DNA from: Siphonodentalium dalli
Taxonomy: Eukaryota > Mollusca > Scaphopoda > Gadilida > Siphonodentaliidae
NCBI GenBank assembly: GCA_032622095.1
Contig: CP136062.1
Span: 225,258,578 to 225,322,577, forward strand
Length of the DNA stretch: 64,000 nt
Direction of reading: 5' to 3'
Program-made: the position numbers and the translations under genes
Notes under the pieces: model-generated
The model's database searches: none
Seen by the model: the letters and a program-made list of their open reading frames with translations, nothing else
What the model was told of the DNA's origin: nothing
Part shown: positions 30,210 to 45,200 of the stretch, piece after piece
Layout of the letters: every line of letters starts with the position of its first letter
Numbering within the stretch: position 1 is the first letter of the stretch

Positions 30210-31442
30210 GAGTCAGTGTTATTAAAGGCCCACTTAATGTTTGAGTCCCCGATTACTTATATACGGAGTCAGTGTTATTAAAGGTCCACTTAATGTTTGA
30301 GTCCCCGATTATTTATATACAGAGTCAGTGTTATTAAAGGTTCACTTAATGTTTGAGTCCCCGGTTATTTCTATACAGAGTCAGTGTTATTAAAGGCCCA
30401 CTTAATGTTTGAGTCCCCGATTATTTATATACAGAGTCAGTGTTATTAAAGGCCCACTTAATGTTTGAGTCCCTGATTATTTATATACAGAGTCAGTGTT
30501 ATTAAAGGCTCACTTAATGTTTGAGTCCCCGATTATTACTATACAGAGTCAGTGTTTTTAAAGGCTCACTTAATGTTTGAGTCCCTGATTATTTATATAC
30601 AGAGTCAGTATTATTAAAGGCCCACTTAATGTTTGAGTCCCCGATTATTTATATACAGAGTCAGTGTTATTAAAGGTCCACTTAATGTTTGAGTCCCCGA
30701 TTATTTATATACAGAGTCAGTATTATTAAAGGCTCTCTTAATGTTTGAGTCCCCGATTATTTATATACAGAGTCAGTGTTATTAAAGGCTCACTTAATGT
30801 TTGAATCCCCGATTATTACTATTCATATACAGAGTCAGTGTTATTAAAGGCTCACTTAATGTTTGAGTCACTGATTATTTATATACAGAGTCAGTGTTAT
30901 TAAAGGCTCAATTAATGTTTGAGTCCCTGATTATTTATATACAGAGTCAGTGTTATTAAAGGCTCACTTAATGTTTGAGTCCCTGATTATTTATATACAG
31001 AGTCAGTGTTATTAAAGGCCCACTTAATGTTTGAGTCTCCGATTATTTATATACATAGTCAGTGTTATTAAAGGCTCACTTAATATTTGAGTCCCAGATT
31101 ATTTATATACAGAGTCAGTGTTATTAAAGGCTCACTTAATGTTTGAGTCCCCGATTATTACTATACAGAGTCAGTGTTTTTAAAGGCTCACTTAATGTTT
31201 GAGTCCCTGATTATTTATATACAGAGTCAGTATTATTAAAGGCCCACTTAATGTTTGAGTCCCCGATTATTTATATACAGAGTCAGTGTTATTAAAGGTC
31301 CACTTAATGTTTGAGTCCCCGATTATTTATATACAGAGTCAGTATTATTAAAGGCTCTCTTAATGTTTGAGTCCCCGATTATTTATATACAGAGTCAGTG
31401 TTATTAAAGGCTCACTTAATGTTTGAATCCCCGATTATTACT
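30210..31442. repeat. Local 622-bp higher-order repeat
   Basis: The unusual monomer GATTATTACTATTCATATAC occurs at 30811 and again 622 bp later at 31433. The surrounding eleven monomers match in order, including GTGTTTTTAAAGG and GGCTCTCTTAATG variants. Single copies of the same set are at about 34.9, 43.99 and 60.86 kb. This is a recent local duplication. Confidence 0.8.
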
Positions 31443-34400
31443 ATTCATATACAGAGTCAGTGTTATTAAAGGCTCACTTAATGTTTGAGTCACTGATTAT
31501 TTATATACAGAGTCAGTGTTATTAAAGGCTCAATTAATGTTTGAGTCCCTGATTATTTATATACAGAGTCAGTGTTATTAAAGGCTCACTTAATGTTTGA
31601 GTCCCTGATTATTTATATACAGAGTCAGTGTTATTAAAGGCCCACTTAATGTTTGAGTCTCCGATTATTTATATACATAGTCAGTGTTATTAAAGGCTCA
31701 CTTAATATTTGAGTCCCAGATTATTTATATACAGAGTCCGTGTTATTAAAGGCTCACTTAATATTTGAGTCCCAGATTATTTATATACATAGTCAGTGTT
31801 ATTAAAGGTCCACTTAATGTTTGAGTCCCAGATTATTTATATACATAGTCAGTGGTATTAAAGGCCCACTTAATGTTTGAGTCCCAGATTATTTCTATAC
31901 AGTGTCAGTGCTATGAAAGGCCCACTTAATGTTTGAGTCCCCATTATTTATATACAGAGTCAGTGTTATTAAAGGCTCACTTAATGTTTGAGTCCCCGAT
32001 TATTTATATACAGAGTCAGTGTTATTAAAGGCCCACTTAATGTTTGAGTCCCAGATTATTTATATACAGAGTCAGTGTTATTAAAGGTCCACTTAATGTT
32101 TGAGTCCCAGATTATTTATATACAGAGTCAGTGTTATTAAAGGTCCACTTAATGTTTGAGTCCCAGATTATTTATATACAGAGTCAGTGTTATTAAAGGT
32201 CCACTTAATGTTTGAGTCCCCTGATTATTTATATACATAGTCAGTGTTATTAAAGGCCCACTTAATGTTTGAGTCCCTGATTATTTATATACAGAGTCAG
32301 TGTTATTAAAGGTCCACTTAATGTTTGAGTCCCAGATTATTTATATACAGTGTCAGTGCTATTAAAGTCCCACTTAATGTTTGAGTCCCCGATTATTTAT
32401 ATACAGAGTCAGTGTCATTAAAGGTCCACTTAATGTTTGAGTCCCAGATTATTTATATACAGAGTCAGTGTTATTATAGGTCCACTTAATGTTTGAGTCC
32501 CAGATTATTTATATACAGAGTCAGTGTTATTAAAGGTCCACTTAATGTTTGAGTCCCCTGATTATTTATATACATAGTCAGTGTTATTAAAGGCCCACTT
32601 AATGTTTGAGTCCCTGATTATTTATATACAGAGTCAGTGTTATTAAAGGTCCACTTAATGTTTGAGTCCCAGATTATTTATATACAGTGTCAGTGCTATT
32701 AAAGTCCCACTTAATGTTTGAGTCCCCGATTATTTATATACAGAGTCAGTGTCATTAAAGGTCCACTTAATGTTTGAGTCCCAGATTATTTATATACAGA
32801 GTCAGTGTTATTAAAGGCCCACTTAATGTTTGATCCCCTGATTATTTATATACAGAGTCAGTGTCAGAAGGTCCACTTAATGTTTGAGTCCCAGATTATT
32901 TATATACAGAGTCAGTGTCATTAAAGGTCCACTTAATGTTTGATCCCCTGATTATTTATATACAGAGTCAGTGTTATTAAAGGCCCACTTAATGTTTGAT
33001 CCCCTGATTATTTATATACAGAGTCAGTGTCATTAAAGGTCCACTTAATGTTTGAGTCCCCGATTATTTATATACAGAGTCAGTTTCATTAATGATCCAC
33101 TTAATGTTTGAGTCCCAGATTATTTATATACAGAGTCAGTGTTATTAAAAGCCCACTTAATGTTTGAGTCCCTAATTATTTATATACAGAGTCAGTGTTA
33201 TTAAAGGCTCACTTAATGTTTGAGTCACTGATTATTTATATACATATATATATATACAGAGTCAGTGTTATTAAAGGCCCACTTAATGTTTGAGTCACTG
33301 ATTATTTATATACAGAGTCAGTGTTATTAAAGGCCCACTTAATGTTTGAGTCCCCGATTACTTATATACAGAGTCAGTGTTATTAAAGGCCCACTTAATG
33401 TTTGAGTCCCAGATTATTTATATACAGAGTCAGTGCTATTAAAGGCCCACTTAATGATTGAGTCCCCGATTATTTATATACAGAGTCAGTGTTATTAAAG
33501 GCCCACTTAATGTTTGAGTCCCTAATTATTTATATACAGAGTCAGTGTTATTAAAGGCTCACTTAATGTTTGAGTCACTGATTATTTATATACATAGTCA
33601 GTGTTATTAAAGGCTCACTTATTGTTTGAGTCACTGATTATTTCTATACAGAGTCAGTGTTATTAAAGGCCCACTTAATGTTTGAGTCACTGATTATTTA
33701 TATACATAGTCAGTATTCTTAAAGGCCCACTTAATGTTTGAGTCACTGATTATTTCTATACAGAGTCAGTGTTATTAAAGGCTCACTTAATGTTTGAGTC
33801 CCTAATTATTTATATACAGAGTCAGTGTTATTAAAGGCTCACTTAATGTTTGAGTCACTGATTATTTATATACATAGTCAGTATTCTTAAAGGCCCACTT
33901 AATGTTTGAGTCCCTAATTATTTATATACAGAGTCAGTGTTATTAAAGGCTCACTTAATGTTTGAGTCACTAATTATTTATATACATAGTCAGTGTTATT
34001 AAAGGCTCACTTAATGTTTGAGTCACTGATTATTTCTATACAGAGTCAGTGTTATTAAAGGCCCACTTAATGTTTGAGTCACTGATTATTTATATACAGA
34101 GTCAGTGTTATTAAAAGCTCACTTAATATTTGAGTCCCAGATTATTTATACACAGAGTCAGTGTTATTAAAGGCCCATTTAATGTTGAGTCCCTGATTAT
34201 TTATATACATAGTCAGTGTTATTAAAGGCTCACTTAATGTTTGAGTCACTGATTACTTATATACAGAGTCAGTGTTATTAAAAGTCCACTTAATGTTTGA
34301 GTCCCCGATTATTTATATACAGAGTCAGTGTTATTAAAGGCTCACTTAATGTTTGAGTCCCCGATTATTTCTATACAGAGTCAGTGTTATTAAAGGCCCA

Positions 34401-37202
34401 CTTAATGTTTGAGTCCCCGATTACTTATATACAGAGTCAGTGTTATTAAAGGTCCACTTAATGTTTGAGTCCCCGATTATTTATATACAGAGTCAGTGTT
34501 ATTAAAGGTTCACTTAATGTTTGAGTCCCCGGTTATTTCTATACAGAGTCAGTGTTATTAAAGGCCCACTTAATGTTTGAGTCCCCGATTATTTATATAC
34601 AGAGTCAGTGTCATTAAAGGCCCACGTAATGTTTGAGTCCCTGATTATTTATATACAGAGTCAGTGTTATTAAAGGCTCACTTAATGTTTGAGTCCCCGA
34701 TTATTACTATACAGAGTCAGTATTATTAAAGGCCCACTTAATGTTTGAGTCCCCGATTATTTATATACAGAGTCAGTGTTATTAAAGGTCCACTTAATGT
34801 TTGAGTCCCCGATTATTTATATACAGAGTCAGTATTATTAAAGGCTCTCTTAATGTTTGAGTCCCCGATTATTTATATACAGAGTCAGTGTTATTAAAGG
34901 CTCACTTAATGTTTGAATCCCCGATTATTACTATTCATATACAGAGTCAGTGTTATTAAAGGCTCACTTAATGTTTGAGTCACTGATTATTTATATACAG
35001 AGTCAGTGTTATTAAAGGCTCAATTAATGTTTGAGTCCCTGATTATTTATATACAGAGTCAGTGTTATTAAAGGCTCACTTAATGTTTGAGTCCCTGATT
35101 ATTTATATACAGAGTCAGTGTTATTAAAGGCCCACTTAATGTTTGAGTCCCCGATTATTTATATACATAGTCAGTGTTATTAAAGGCTCACTTAATATTT
35201 GAGTCCCAGATTATTTATATACAGAGTCCGTGTTATTAAAGGCTCACTTAATATTTGAGTCCCAGATTATTTATATACATAGTCAGTGTTATTAAAGGTC
35301 CACTTAATGTTTGAGTCCCAGATTATTTATATACATAGTCAGTGGTATTAAAGGCCCACTTAATGTTTGAGTCCCAGATTATTTCTATACAGTGTCAGTG
35401 CTATGAAAGGCCCACTTAATGTTTGAGTCCCCATTATTTATATACAGAGTCAGTGTTATTAAAGGCTCACTTAATGTTTGAGTCCCCGATCATTTATATA
35501 CAGAGTCAGTGTTATTAAAGGCCCACTTAATGTTTGAGTCCCCGATTATTTATATACAGAGTCAGTGTTATTAAAGGTCCACTTAATGTTTGAGTCCCAG
35601 ATTATTTATATACAGAGTCAGTGTTATTAAAGGTCCACTTAATGTTTGAGTCCCCGATTATTTATATACAGAGTCAGTGTTATTAAAGGCCCACTTAATG
35701 TTTGAGTCCCCGATTATTTATATACAGAGTCAGTGTTATTAAAGGCTCACTTAATGTTTGAGTCCCCGATTATTTATATACAGAGTCAGTGTTATTAAAG
35801 GTCCACTTAATGTTTGAGTCCCAGATTATTTATATACAGAGTCAGTGTTATTAAAGGTCCACTTAATGTTTGAGTCCCAGATTATTTATATACAGAGTCA
35901 GTGTTATTAAAGGTCCACTTAATGTTTGAGTCCCCTGATTATTTATATACATAGTCAGTGTTATTAAAGGCCCACTTAATGTTTGAGTCCCTGATTATTT
36001 ATATACAGAGTCAGTGTTATTAAAGGTCCACTTAATGTTTGAGTCCCAGATTATTTATATACAGTGTCAGTGCTATTAAAGTCCCACTTAATGTTTGAGT
36101 CCCCGATTATTTATATACAGAGTCAGTGTCATTAAAGGTCCACTTAATGTTTGAGTCCCAGATTATTTATATACAGAGTCAGTGTTATTAAAGGTCCACT
36201 TAATGTTTGAGTCCCAGATTATTTATATACAGAGTCAGTGTTATTAAAGGTCCACATAATGTTTGAGTCCCCTGATTATTTATATACATAGTCAGTGTTA
36301 TTAAAGGCCCACTTAATGTTTGAGTCCCTGATTATTTATATACAGAGTCAGTGTTATTAAAGGTCCACTTAATGTTTGAGTCCCAGATTATTTATATACA
36401 GTGTCAGTGCTATTAAAGTCCCACTTAATGTTTGAGTCCCCGATTATTTATATACAGAGTCAGTGTCATTAAAGGTCCACTTAATGTTTGAGTCCCAGAT
36501 TATTTATATACAGAGTCAGTGTTATTAAAGGCCCACTTAATGTTTGATCCCCTGATTATTTATATACAGAGTCAGTGTCAGAAGGTCCACTTAATGTTTG
36601 AGTCCCAGATTATTTATATACAGAGTCAGTGTCATTAAAGGTCCACTTAATGTTTGGTCCCCTGATTATTTATATACAGAGTCAGTGTTATTAAAGGCCC
36701 ACTTAATGTTTGATCCCCTGATTATTTATATACAGAGTCAGTGTCATTAAAGGTCCACTTAATGTTTGAGTCCCCGATTATTTATATACAGAGTCAGTGT
36801 CATTAATGGTCCACTTAATGTTTGAGTCCCAGATTATTTATATACAGAGTCAGTGTTATTAAAGGCCCACTTAATGTTTGATCCCCTGATTATTTATATA
36901 CAGAGTCAGTGTTATTAAAGGCTCACTTAATGTTTGAGTCCCTGATTATTTATATACAGAGTCAGTGTTATTAAAGGCCCATTTAATGTTTGAGTTCTCG
37001 ATTATTTATATACAGAGTCAGTGTTATTAAAGGCCCATTTAATGTTTGAGTCCTCGATTATTTATATACAGAGTCAGTGTTATTAAAGGCCCACATAATA
37101 ATTGAGTCCCTAATTATTTATATACAGAGTCAGTGTTATTAAAGTCCCACTTAATGTTTGAGTCCCCGAATATTTATATACAGAGTCAGTGTTATTAAAG
37201 GC

Positions 37203-37659
37203 ACGTGAGGCCTTAGTTGTCGAAAATATTCATATTTGTTCCAATCACTGTAAACAAAAAAACATTTAAACGCATACAGTTTCGTTCATATATACCATGA
37301 CCATCGCGTAAACAGCATGTTATCATAAAGATTTACTATATTTTACCTAAGCAAGAGCCTGAATGTGTTACAGAAGACAGCACAATGCTGCTGGCTAATC
37401 ACACACAAATGACATAAACGCTCTTTATTCGTTCCATATCAGGAATTCACCAACAAAGAACGCTCTTTATGTTTACCATCATAATATAAACAAACACATG
37501 AAAAGTAACTTTTTATGCCTTTGTTTACATAACAAATGGTCAAATATATGACAATAACATACTGTTTATGTGATATTTCTTATTTGTATACGGACAAAGT
37601 CTGTCTACATTTTGTTGTTCTTTCTGTTTGTGGTCGTTTTTGACGGGTGGAAATATTTT
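37203..37659. repeat. Satellite passenger sequence, copy 1 (457 bp)
   Basis: Non-satellite sequence inserted in a monomer between AAAGGC and CACTT, starting ACGTGAGGCCTTAG and ending GGGTGGAAATATTTT. It has no ORF. The word AACGCTCTTTAT occurs twice in it. GTAAACA occurs at 37250 and 37308 and its complement TGTTTAC at 37470 and 37522, an inverted arrangement that also hints at a decayed inverted repeat. The left junction creates a CACGTG. It may be an old MITE, but no target duplication is left. Confidence 0.85.
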
Positions 37660-38775
37660 CACTTAATGTTTGAGTCCCCGATTATTTATATACAGAGTCA
37701 GTGTTATTAAAGGCTCACTTAATGTTTGAGTCCCTGATTATTTATATACAGAGTCAGTGTTATAAAAGGCCCACTTAATGTTTGAGTCCCTGATTATTTA
37801 TATACAGTGTCAGTGCTATTAAAGTCCCACTTAATGTTTGAGTCCCCGATTATTTATATACAGAGTCAGTGTCATTAAAGGTCCACTTAATGTTTGAGTC
37901 CCAGATTATTTATATACAGAGTCAGTGTTATTAAAGGTCCACTTAATGTTTGAGTCCCTGATTATTTATATACAGAGTCAGTGTTATTAAAGGTCCACTT
38001 AATGTTTGAGTCCCAGATTATTTATATACAGTGTCAGTGCTATTAAAGTCCCACTTAATGTTTGAGTCCCCGATTATTTATATACAGAGTCAGTGTCATT
38101 AAAGGTCCACTTAATGTTTGAGTCCCAGATTATTTATATACAGAGTCAGTGTTATTAAAGGCCCACTTAATGTTTGATCCCCTGATTATTTATATACAGA
38201 GTCAGTGTCAGAAGGTCCACTTAATGTTTGAGTCCCAGATTATTTATATACAGAGTCAGTGTCATTAAAGGTCCACTTAATGTTTGATCCCCTGATTATT
38301 TATATACAGAGTCAGTGTTATTAAAGGCCCACTTAATGTTTGATCCCCTGATTATTTATATACAGAGTCAGTGTCATTAAAGGTCCACTTAATGTTTGAG
38401 TCCCCGATTATTTATATACAGAGTCAGTGTCATTAATGGTCCACTTAATGTTTGAGTCCCAGATTATTTATATACAGAGTCAGTGTTATTAAAGGCCCAC
38501 TTAATGTTTGATCCCCTGATTATTTATATACAGAGTCACTGTTATTAAAGGCTCACTTAATGTTTGAGTCCCTGATTATTTATATACAGAGTCAGTGTTA
38601 TTAAAGGCCATTTAATGTTTGAGTCCTCGATTATTTATATACAGAGTCAGTGTTATTAAAGGCCCACATAATAATTGAGTCCCTAATTATTTATATACAG
38701 AGTCAGTGTTATTAAAGTCCCACTTAATGTTTGAGTCCCCGAATATTTATATACAGAGTCAGTGTTATTAAAGGC
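37203..38775. repeat. 1573-bp higher-order unit: passenger plus ~20 monomers
   Basis: The distance between the first two passengers is 1573 bp, of which 457 is passenger and 1116 is satellite. The same spacing recurs at 46201-47774 (1574) and 47775-49347 (1573), with the same order of monomer variants, including the shortened GTGTCAGAAGG monomer and the final CACATAATAATTGAG monomer. The copy after 38776 follows the pattern until about 40280, where it switches to a different block just before a passenger would be expected. Confidence 0.9.
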
Positions 38776-39232
38776 ACGTGAGGCCTTAGTTGTCGAAAAT
38801 ATTCATATTTGTTCCAATCACTGTAAACAAAAAAACATTTAAACGCATACAGTTTCGTTCATATATACCATGACCATCGCGTAAACAGCATGTTATCATA
38901 AAGATTTACTATATTTTACCTAAGCAAGAGCCTGAATGTGTTACAGAAGACAGCACAATGCTGCTGGCTAATCACACACAAATGACATAAACGCTCTTTA
39001 TTCGTTCCATATCAGGAATTCACCAACAAAGAACGCTCTTTATGTTTACCATCATAATATAAACAAACACATGAAAAGTAACTTTTTATGCCTTTGTTTA
39101 CATAACAAATGGTCAAATATATGACAATAACATACTGTTTATGTGATATTTCTTATTTGTATACGGACAAAGTCTGTCTACATTTTGTTGTTCTTTCTGT
39201 TTGTGGTCGTTTTTGACGGGTGGAAATATTTT
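38776..39232. repeat. Satellite passenger, copy 2
   Basis: I see no difference from copy 1 by eye. It ends in the satellite sequence CACTTAATG like copy 1. Confidence 0.9.
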
Positions 39233-42200
39233 CACTTAATGTTTGAGTCCCCGATTATTTATATACAGAGTCAGTGTTATTAAAGGCTCACTTAATGTTT
39301 GAGTCCCTGATTATTTATATACAGAGTCAGTGTTATAAAAGGCCCACTTAATGTTTGATTCCCTGATTATTTATATACAGTGTCAGTGCAATTAAAGTCG
39401 CACTTAATGTTTGAGTCCCCGATTATTTATATACAGAGTCAGTGTCATTAAAGGTCCACTTAATGTTTGAGTCCCAGATTATTTATATACAGAGTCAGTG
39501 TTATTAAAGGTCCACTTAATGTTTGAGTCCCTGATTATTTATATACAGAGTCAGTGTTATTAAAGGTCCACTTAATGTTTGAGTCCCAGATTATTTATAT
39601 ACAGTGTCAGTGCTATTAAAGTCCCACTTAATGTTTGAGTCCCCGATTATTTATATACAGAGTCAGTGTCATTAAAGGTCCACTTAATGTTTGAGTCCCA
39701 GATTATTTATATACAGAGTCAGTGTTATTAAAGGCCCACTTAATGTTTGATCCCCTGATTATTTATATACAGAGTCAGTGTCAGAAGGTCCACTTAATGT
39801 TTGAGTCCCAGATTATTTATATACAGAGTCAGTGTCATTAAAGGTCCACTTAATGTTTGATCCCCTGATTATTTATATACAGAGTCAGTGTTATTAAAGG
39901 CCCACTTAATGTTTGATCCCCTGATTATTTATATACAGAGTCAGTGTCATTAAAGGTCCACTTAATGTTTCAGTCCCCGATTATTTATATACAGAGTCAG
40001 TGTCATTAATGGTCCACTTAATGTTTGAGTCCCAGATTATTTATATACAGAGTCAGTGTTATTAAAGGCCCACTTAATGTTTGATCCCCTGATTATTTAT
40101 ATACAGAGTCACTGTTATTAAAGGCTCACTTAATGTTTGAGTCCCTGATTATTTATAGACAGAGTCAGTGTTATTAAAGGCCATTTAATGTTTGAGTCCT
40201 CGATTATTTATATACAGAGTCAGTGTTATTAAAGGCCCACATAATAATTGAGTCCCTAATTATTTATATACAGAGTCAGTGTTATTAAAGGTCCACTTAA
40301 TGTTTGAGTCCCAGATTATTTATATACATAGTCAGTGGTATTAAAGGCCCACTTAATGTTTGAGTCCCAGATTATTTCTATACAGTGTCAGTGCTATGAA
40401 AGGCCCACTTAATGTTTGAGTCCCCATTATTTATATACAGAGTCAGTGTTATTAAAGGCTCACTTAACGTTTGAGTCCCCGATTATTTATATACAGAGTC
40501 AGTGTTATTAAAGGCCCACTTAATGTTTGAGTCCCCGATTATTTATATACAGAGTCAGTGTTATTAAAGGTCTACTTAATGTTTGAGTCCCAGATTATTT
40601 ATATACAGAGTCAGTGTTATTAAAGGTCCACTTAATGTTTGAGTCCCCGATTATTTATATACAGAGTCAGTGTTATTAAAGGCCCACTTAATGTTTGAGT
40701 CCCCGATTATTTATATACAGAGTCAGTGTTATTAAAGGCTCACTTAATGTTTGAGTCCCCGATTATTTATATACAGAGTCAGTGTTATTAAAGGTCCACT
40801 TAATGTTTGAGTCCCAGATTATTTATATACAGAGTCAGTGTTATTAAAGGTCCACTTAATGTTTGAGTCCCAGATTATTTATATACAGAGTCAGTGTTAT
40901 TAAAGGTCCACTTAATGTTTGAGTCCCCTGATTATTTATATACATAGTCAGTGTTATTAAAGGCCCACTTAATGTTTGAGTCCCTGATTATTTATATACA
41001 GAGTCAGTGTTATTAAAGGTCCACTTAATGTTTGAGTCCCAGATTATTTATATACAGTGTCAGTGCTATTAAAGTCCCACTTAATGTTTGAGTCCCCGAT
41101 TATTTATATACAGAGTCAGTGTCATTAAAGGTCCACTTAATGTTTGAGTCCCAGATTATTTATATACAGAGTCAGTGTTATTAAAGGTCCACTTAATGTT
41201 TGAGTCCCAGATTATTTATATACAGAGTCAGTGTTATTAAAGGTCCACTTGATGTTTGAGTCCCCTGATTATTTATATACATAGTCAGTGTTATTAAAGG
41301 CCCACTTAATGTTTGAGTCCCTGATTATTTATATACAGAGTCAGTGTTATTAAAGGTCCACTTAATGTTTGAGTCCCAGATTATTTATATACAGTGTCAG
41401 TGCTATTAAAGTCCCACTTAATGTTTGAGTCCCCGATTATTTATATACAGAGTCAGTGTCATTAAAGGTCCACTTAATGTTTGAGTCCCAGATTATTTAT
41501 ATACAGAGTCAGTGTTATTAAAGGCCCACTTAATGTTTGATCCCCTGATTATTTATATACAGAGTCAGTGTCAGAAGGTCCACTTAATGTTTGAGTCCCA
41601 GATTATTTATATACAGAGTCAGTGTCATTAAAGGTCCACTTAATGTTTGATCCCCTGATTATTTATATACAGAGTCAGTGTTATTAAAGGCCCACTTAAT
41701 GTTTGATCCCCTGATTATTTATATACAGAGTCAGTGTCAGAAGGTCCACTTAATGTTTGAGTCCCAGATTATTTATATACAGAGTCAGTGTCATTAATGG
41801 TCCACTTAATGTTTGAGTCCCAGATTATTTATATACAGAGTCAGTGTTATTAAAAGCCCACTTAATTTTTGAGTTCCTGATTATTTATATACATATATAT
41901 ATATACAGAGTCAGTGTTATTAAAGGCCCACTTAATGTTTGAGTCACTGATTATATATATACAGAGTCAGTGTTATTAAAGGTCCACTTAATGTTTGAGT
42001 CCCAGATTATTTATATACAGAGTCAGTGTCATTAAAGGTCCACTTAATGTTTGATCCCCTGATTATTTATATACAGAGTCAGTGTCATTAATGGTCCACT
42101 TAATGTTTGAGTCCCAGATTATTTATATACAGAGTCAGTGTTATTAAAAGCCCACTTAATTTTTGAGTTCCTGATTATTTATATACATATATATATATAC

Positions 42201-45200
42201 AGAGTCAGTGTTATTAAAGGCCCACTTAATGTTTGAGTCACTGATTATATATATACAGAGTCAGTGTTATTAAAGGTCCACTTAATGTTTGAGTCCCCGA
42301 TTATTTATATACAGAGTCAGTGTTATTAAAGGCCCACGTAATGTTTAAGTCCCTGATTATTTATATACAGAGTCAGTGTTATTAGAGGCCCACTTAATGT
42401 TTGAGTCCCCGATTACTTATATACAGAGTCAGTGTTATTAAAGGCCCACTTAATGTTTGAGTCCCAGATTATTTATATACAGAGTCAGTGCTATTAAAGG
42501 CCCACTTAATGTTTGAGTCCCCGAATATTTATATACCGAGTCAGTGTTATTAAAGGTCCACTTAATGTTTGAGTCCCTAATTATTTATATACAGAGTCAG
42601 TGTTATTAAAGGCTCACTTAATGTTTGAGTCACTGATTATTTATATACATAGTCAGTGTTATTAAAGGCTCACTTATTGTTTGAGTCACTGATTATTTAT
42701 ATACAGAGTCAGTGTTATTAAAGGCCCACTTAATGTTTGAGTCACTGATTATTTATATACATAGTAGTATTCTTAAAGGCCCACTTAATGTTTGAGTCAC
42801 TGATTATTTCTATACAGAGTCAGTGTTATTAAAGGCTCACTTAATGTTTGAGTCCCTAATTATTTATATACAGAGTCAGTGTTATTAAAGGCTCACTTAA
42901 TGTTTGAGTCACTGATTATTTATATACATAGTCAGTATTCTTAAAGGCCCACTTAATGTTTGAGTCCCTAATTATTTATATACAGAGTCAGTGTTATTAA
43001 AGGCTCACTTAATGTTTGAGTCACTGATTATTTATATACATAGTCAGTGTTATTAAAGGCTCACTTAATGTTTGAGTCACTGATTATTTCTATACAGAGT
43101 CAGTGTTATTAAAGGCCCACTTAATGTTTGAGTCACTGATTATTTATATACAGAGTCAGTGTTATTAAAAGCTCACTTAATATTTGAGTCCCAGATTATT
43201 TATACACAGAGTCAGTGTTATTAAAGGCCCATTTAATGTTGAGTCCCTGATTATTTATATACATAGTCAGTGTTATTAAAGGCTCACTTAATGTTTGAGT
43301 CACTGATTACTTATATACAGAGTCAGTGTTATTAAAAGTCCACTTAATGTTTGAGTCCCCGATTATTTATATACAGAGTCAGTGTTATTAAAGGCTCACT
43401 TAATGTTTGAGTCCCCGATTATTTCTATACAGAGTCAGTGTTATTAAAGGCCCACTTAATGTTTGAGTCCCCGATTACTTATATACAGTGTCAATGTTAT
43501 TAAAGGTCCACTTAATGTTTGAGTCCCCGATTATTTATATACAGAGTCAGTGTTATTAAAGGTTCACTTAATGTTTGAGTCCCCGGTTATTTCTATACAG
43601 AGTCAGTGTTATTAAAGGCCCACTTAATGTTTGAGTCCCCGATTATTTATATACAGAGTCAGTGTTATTAAAGGCCCCCTTAATGTTTGAGTCCCTGATT
43701 ATTTATATACAGAGTCAGTGTTATTAAAGGCTCACTTAATGTTTGAGTCCCCGATTATTACTATACAGAATCAGTGTTTTTAAAGGCTCACTTAATGTTT
43801 GAGTCCCTGATTATTTATATACAGAGTCAGTATTATTAAAGGCCCACTTAATGTTTGAGTCCCCGATTATTTATATACAGAGTCAGTGTTATTAAAGGCT
43901 CTCTTAATGTTTGAGTCCCCGATTATTTATATACAGAGTCAGTGTTATTAAAGGCTCACTTAATGTTTGAATCCCCGATTATTACTATTCATATACAGAG
44001 TCAGTGTTATTAAAGGCTCACTTAATGTTTGAGTCACTGATTATTTATATACAGAGTCAGTGTTATTAAATGCTCAATTAATGTTTGAGTCCCTGATTAT
44101 TTATATACAGAGTCAGTGTTATTAAAGGCTCACTTAATGTTTGAGTCCCTGATTATTTATATACTGAGTCAGTGTTATTAAAGGCCCACTTAATGTTTGA
44201 GTCCCCGATTATTTATATACATAGTCAGTGTTATTAAAGGCTCACTTAATATTTGAGTCCCAGATTATTTATATACAGAGTCAGTGTTATTAAAGGCTCA
44301 CTTAATATTTGAGTCCCAGATTATTTATATACATAGTCAGTGTTATTAAAGGTCCACTTAATGTTTGAGTCCCAGATTATTTATATACATAGTCAGTGGT
44401 ATTAAAGGCCCACTTAATGTTTGAGTCCCAGATTATTTCTATACAGTGTCAGTGCTATGAAAGGCCCACTTAATGTTTGAGTCCCCATTATTTATATACA
44501 GAGTCAGTGTTATTAAAGGCTCACTTAATGTTTGAGTCCCCGATTATTTATATACAGAGTCAGTGTTATTAAAGGCCCACTTAATGTTTGAGTCCCCGAT
44601 TATTTATATACAGAGTCAGTGTTATTAAAGGTCCACTTAATGTTTGAGTCCCAGATTATTTATATACAGAGTCAGTGTTATTAAAGGTCCACTTAATGTT
44701 TGAGTCCCCGATTATTTATATACAGAGTCAGTGTTATTAAAGGCCCACTTAATGTTTGAGTCCCCGATTATTTTTATACAGAGTCAGTGTTATTAAAGGC
44801 TCACTTAATGTTTGAGTCCCCGATTATTTATATACAGAGTCAGTGTTATTAAAGGTCCACTTAATGTTTGAGTCCCAGATTATTTATATACAGAGTCAGT
44901 GTTATTAAAGGTCCACTTAATGTTTGAGTCCCAGATTATTTATATACAGAGTCAGTGTTATTAAAGGTCCACTTAATGTTTGAGTGCCCTGATTATTTAT
45001 ATACATACTCAGTGTTATTAAAGGCCCACTTAATGTTTGAGTCCCTGATTATTTATATACAGAGTCAGTGTTATTAAAGGTCCACTTAATGTTTGAGTCC
45101 CAGATTATTTATATACAGTGTCAGTGCTATTAAAGTCCCACTTAATGTTTGAGTCCCCGATTATTTATATACAGAGTCAGTGTCATTAAAGGTCCACTTA

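Larger units (their letters stand above)
33200..39232. repeat. Super-repeat block, copy 1 (~6 kb)
   Basis: Marker variants AGTATTCTTA (33712, 33880) and CTATTCATAT (34931), followed by passenger copies at 37203 and 38776, reappear in the same order about 9.05 kb downstream (42934, 43985, 46201, 47775). A partial earlier version is at about 29.4-32.9 kb, where the AGTATTCTTA markers are 4001 bp upstream. Confidence 0.8.
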
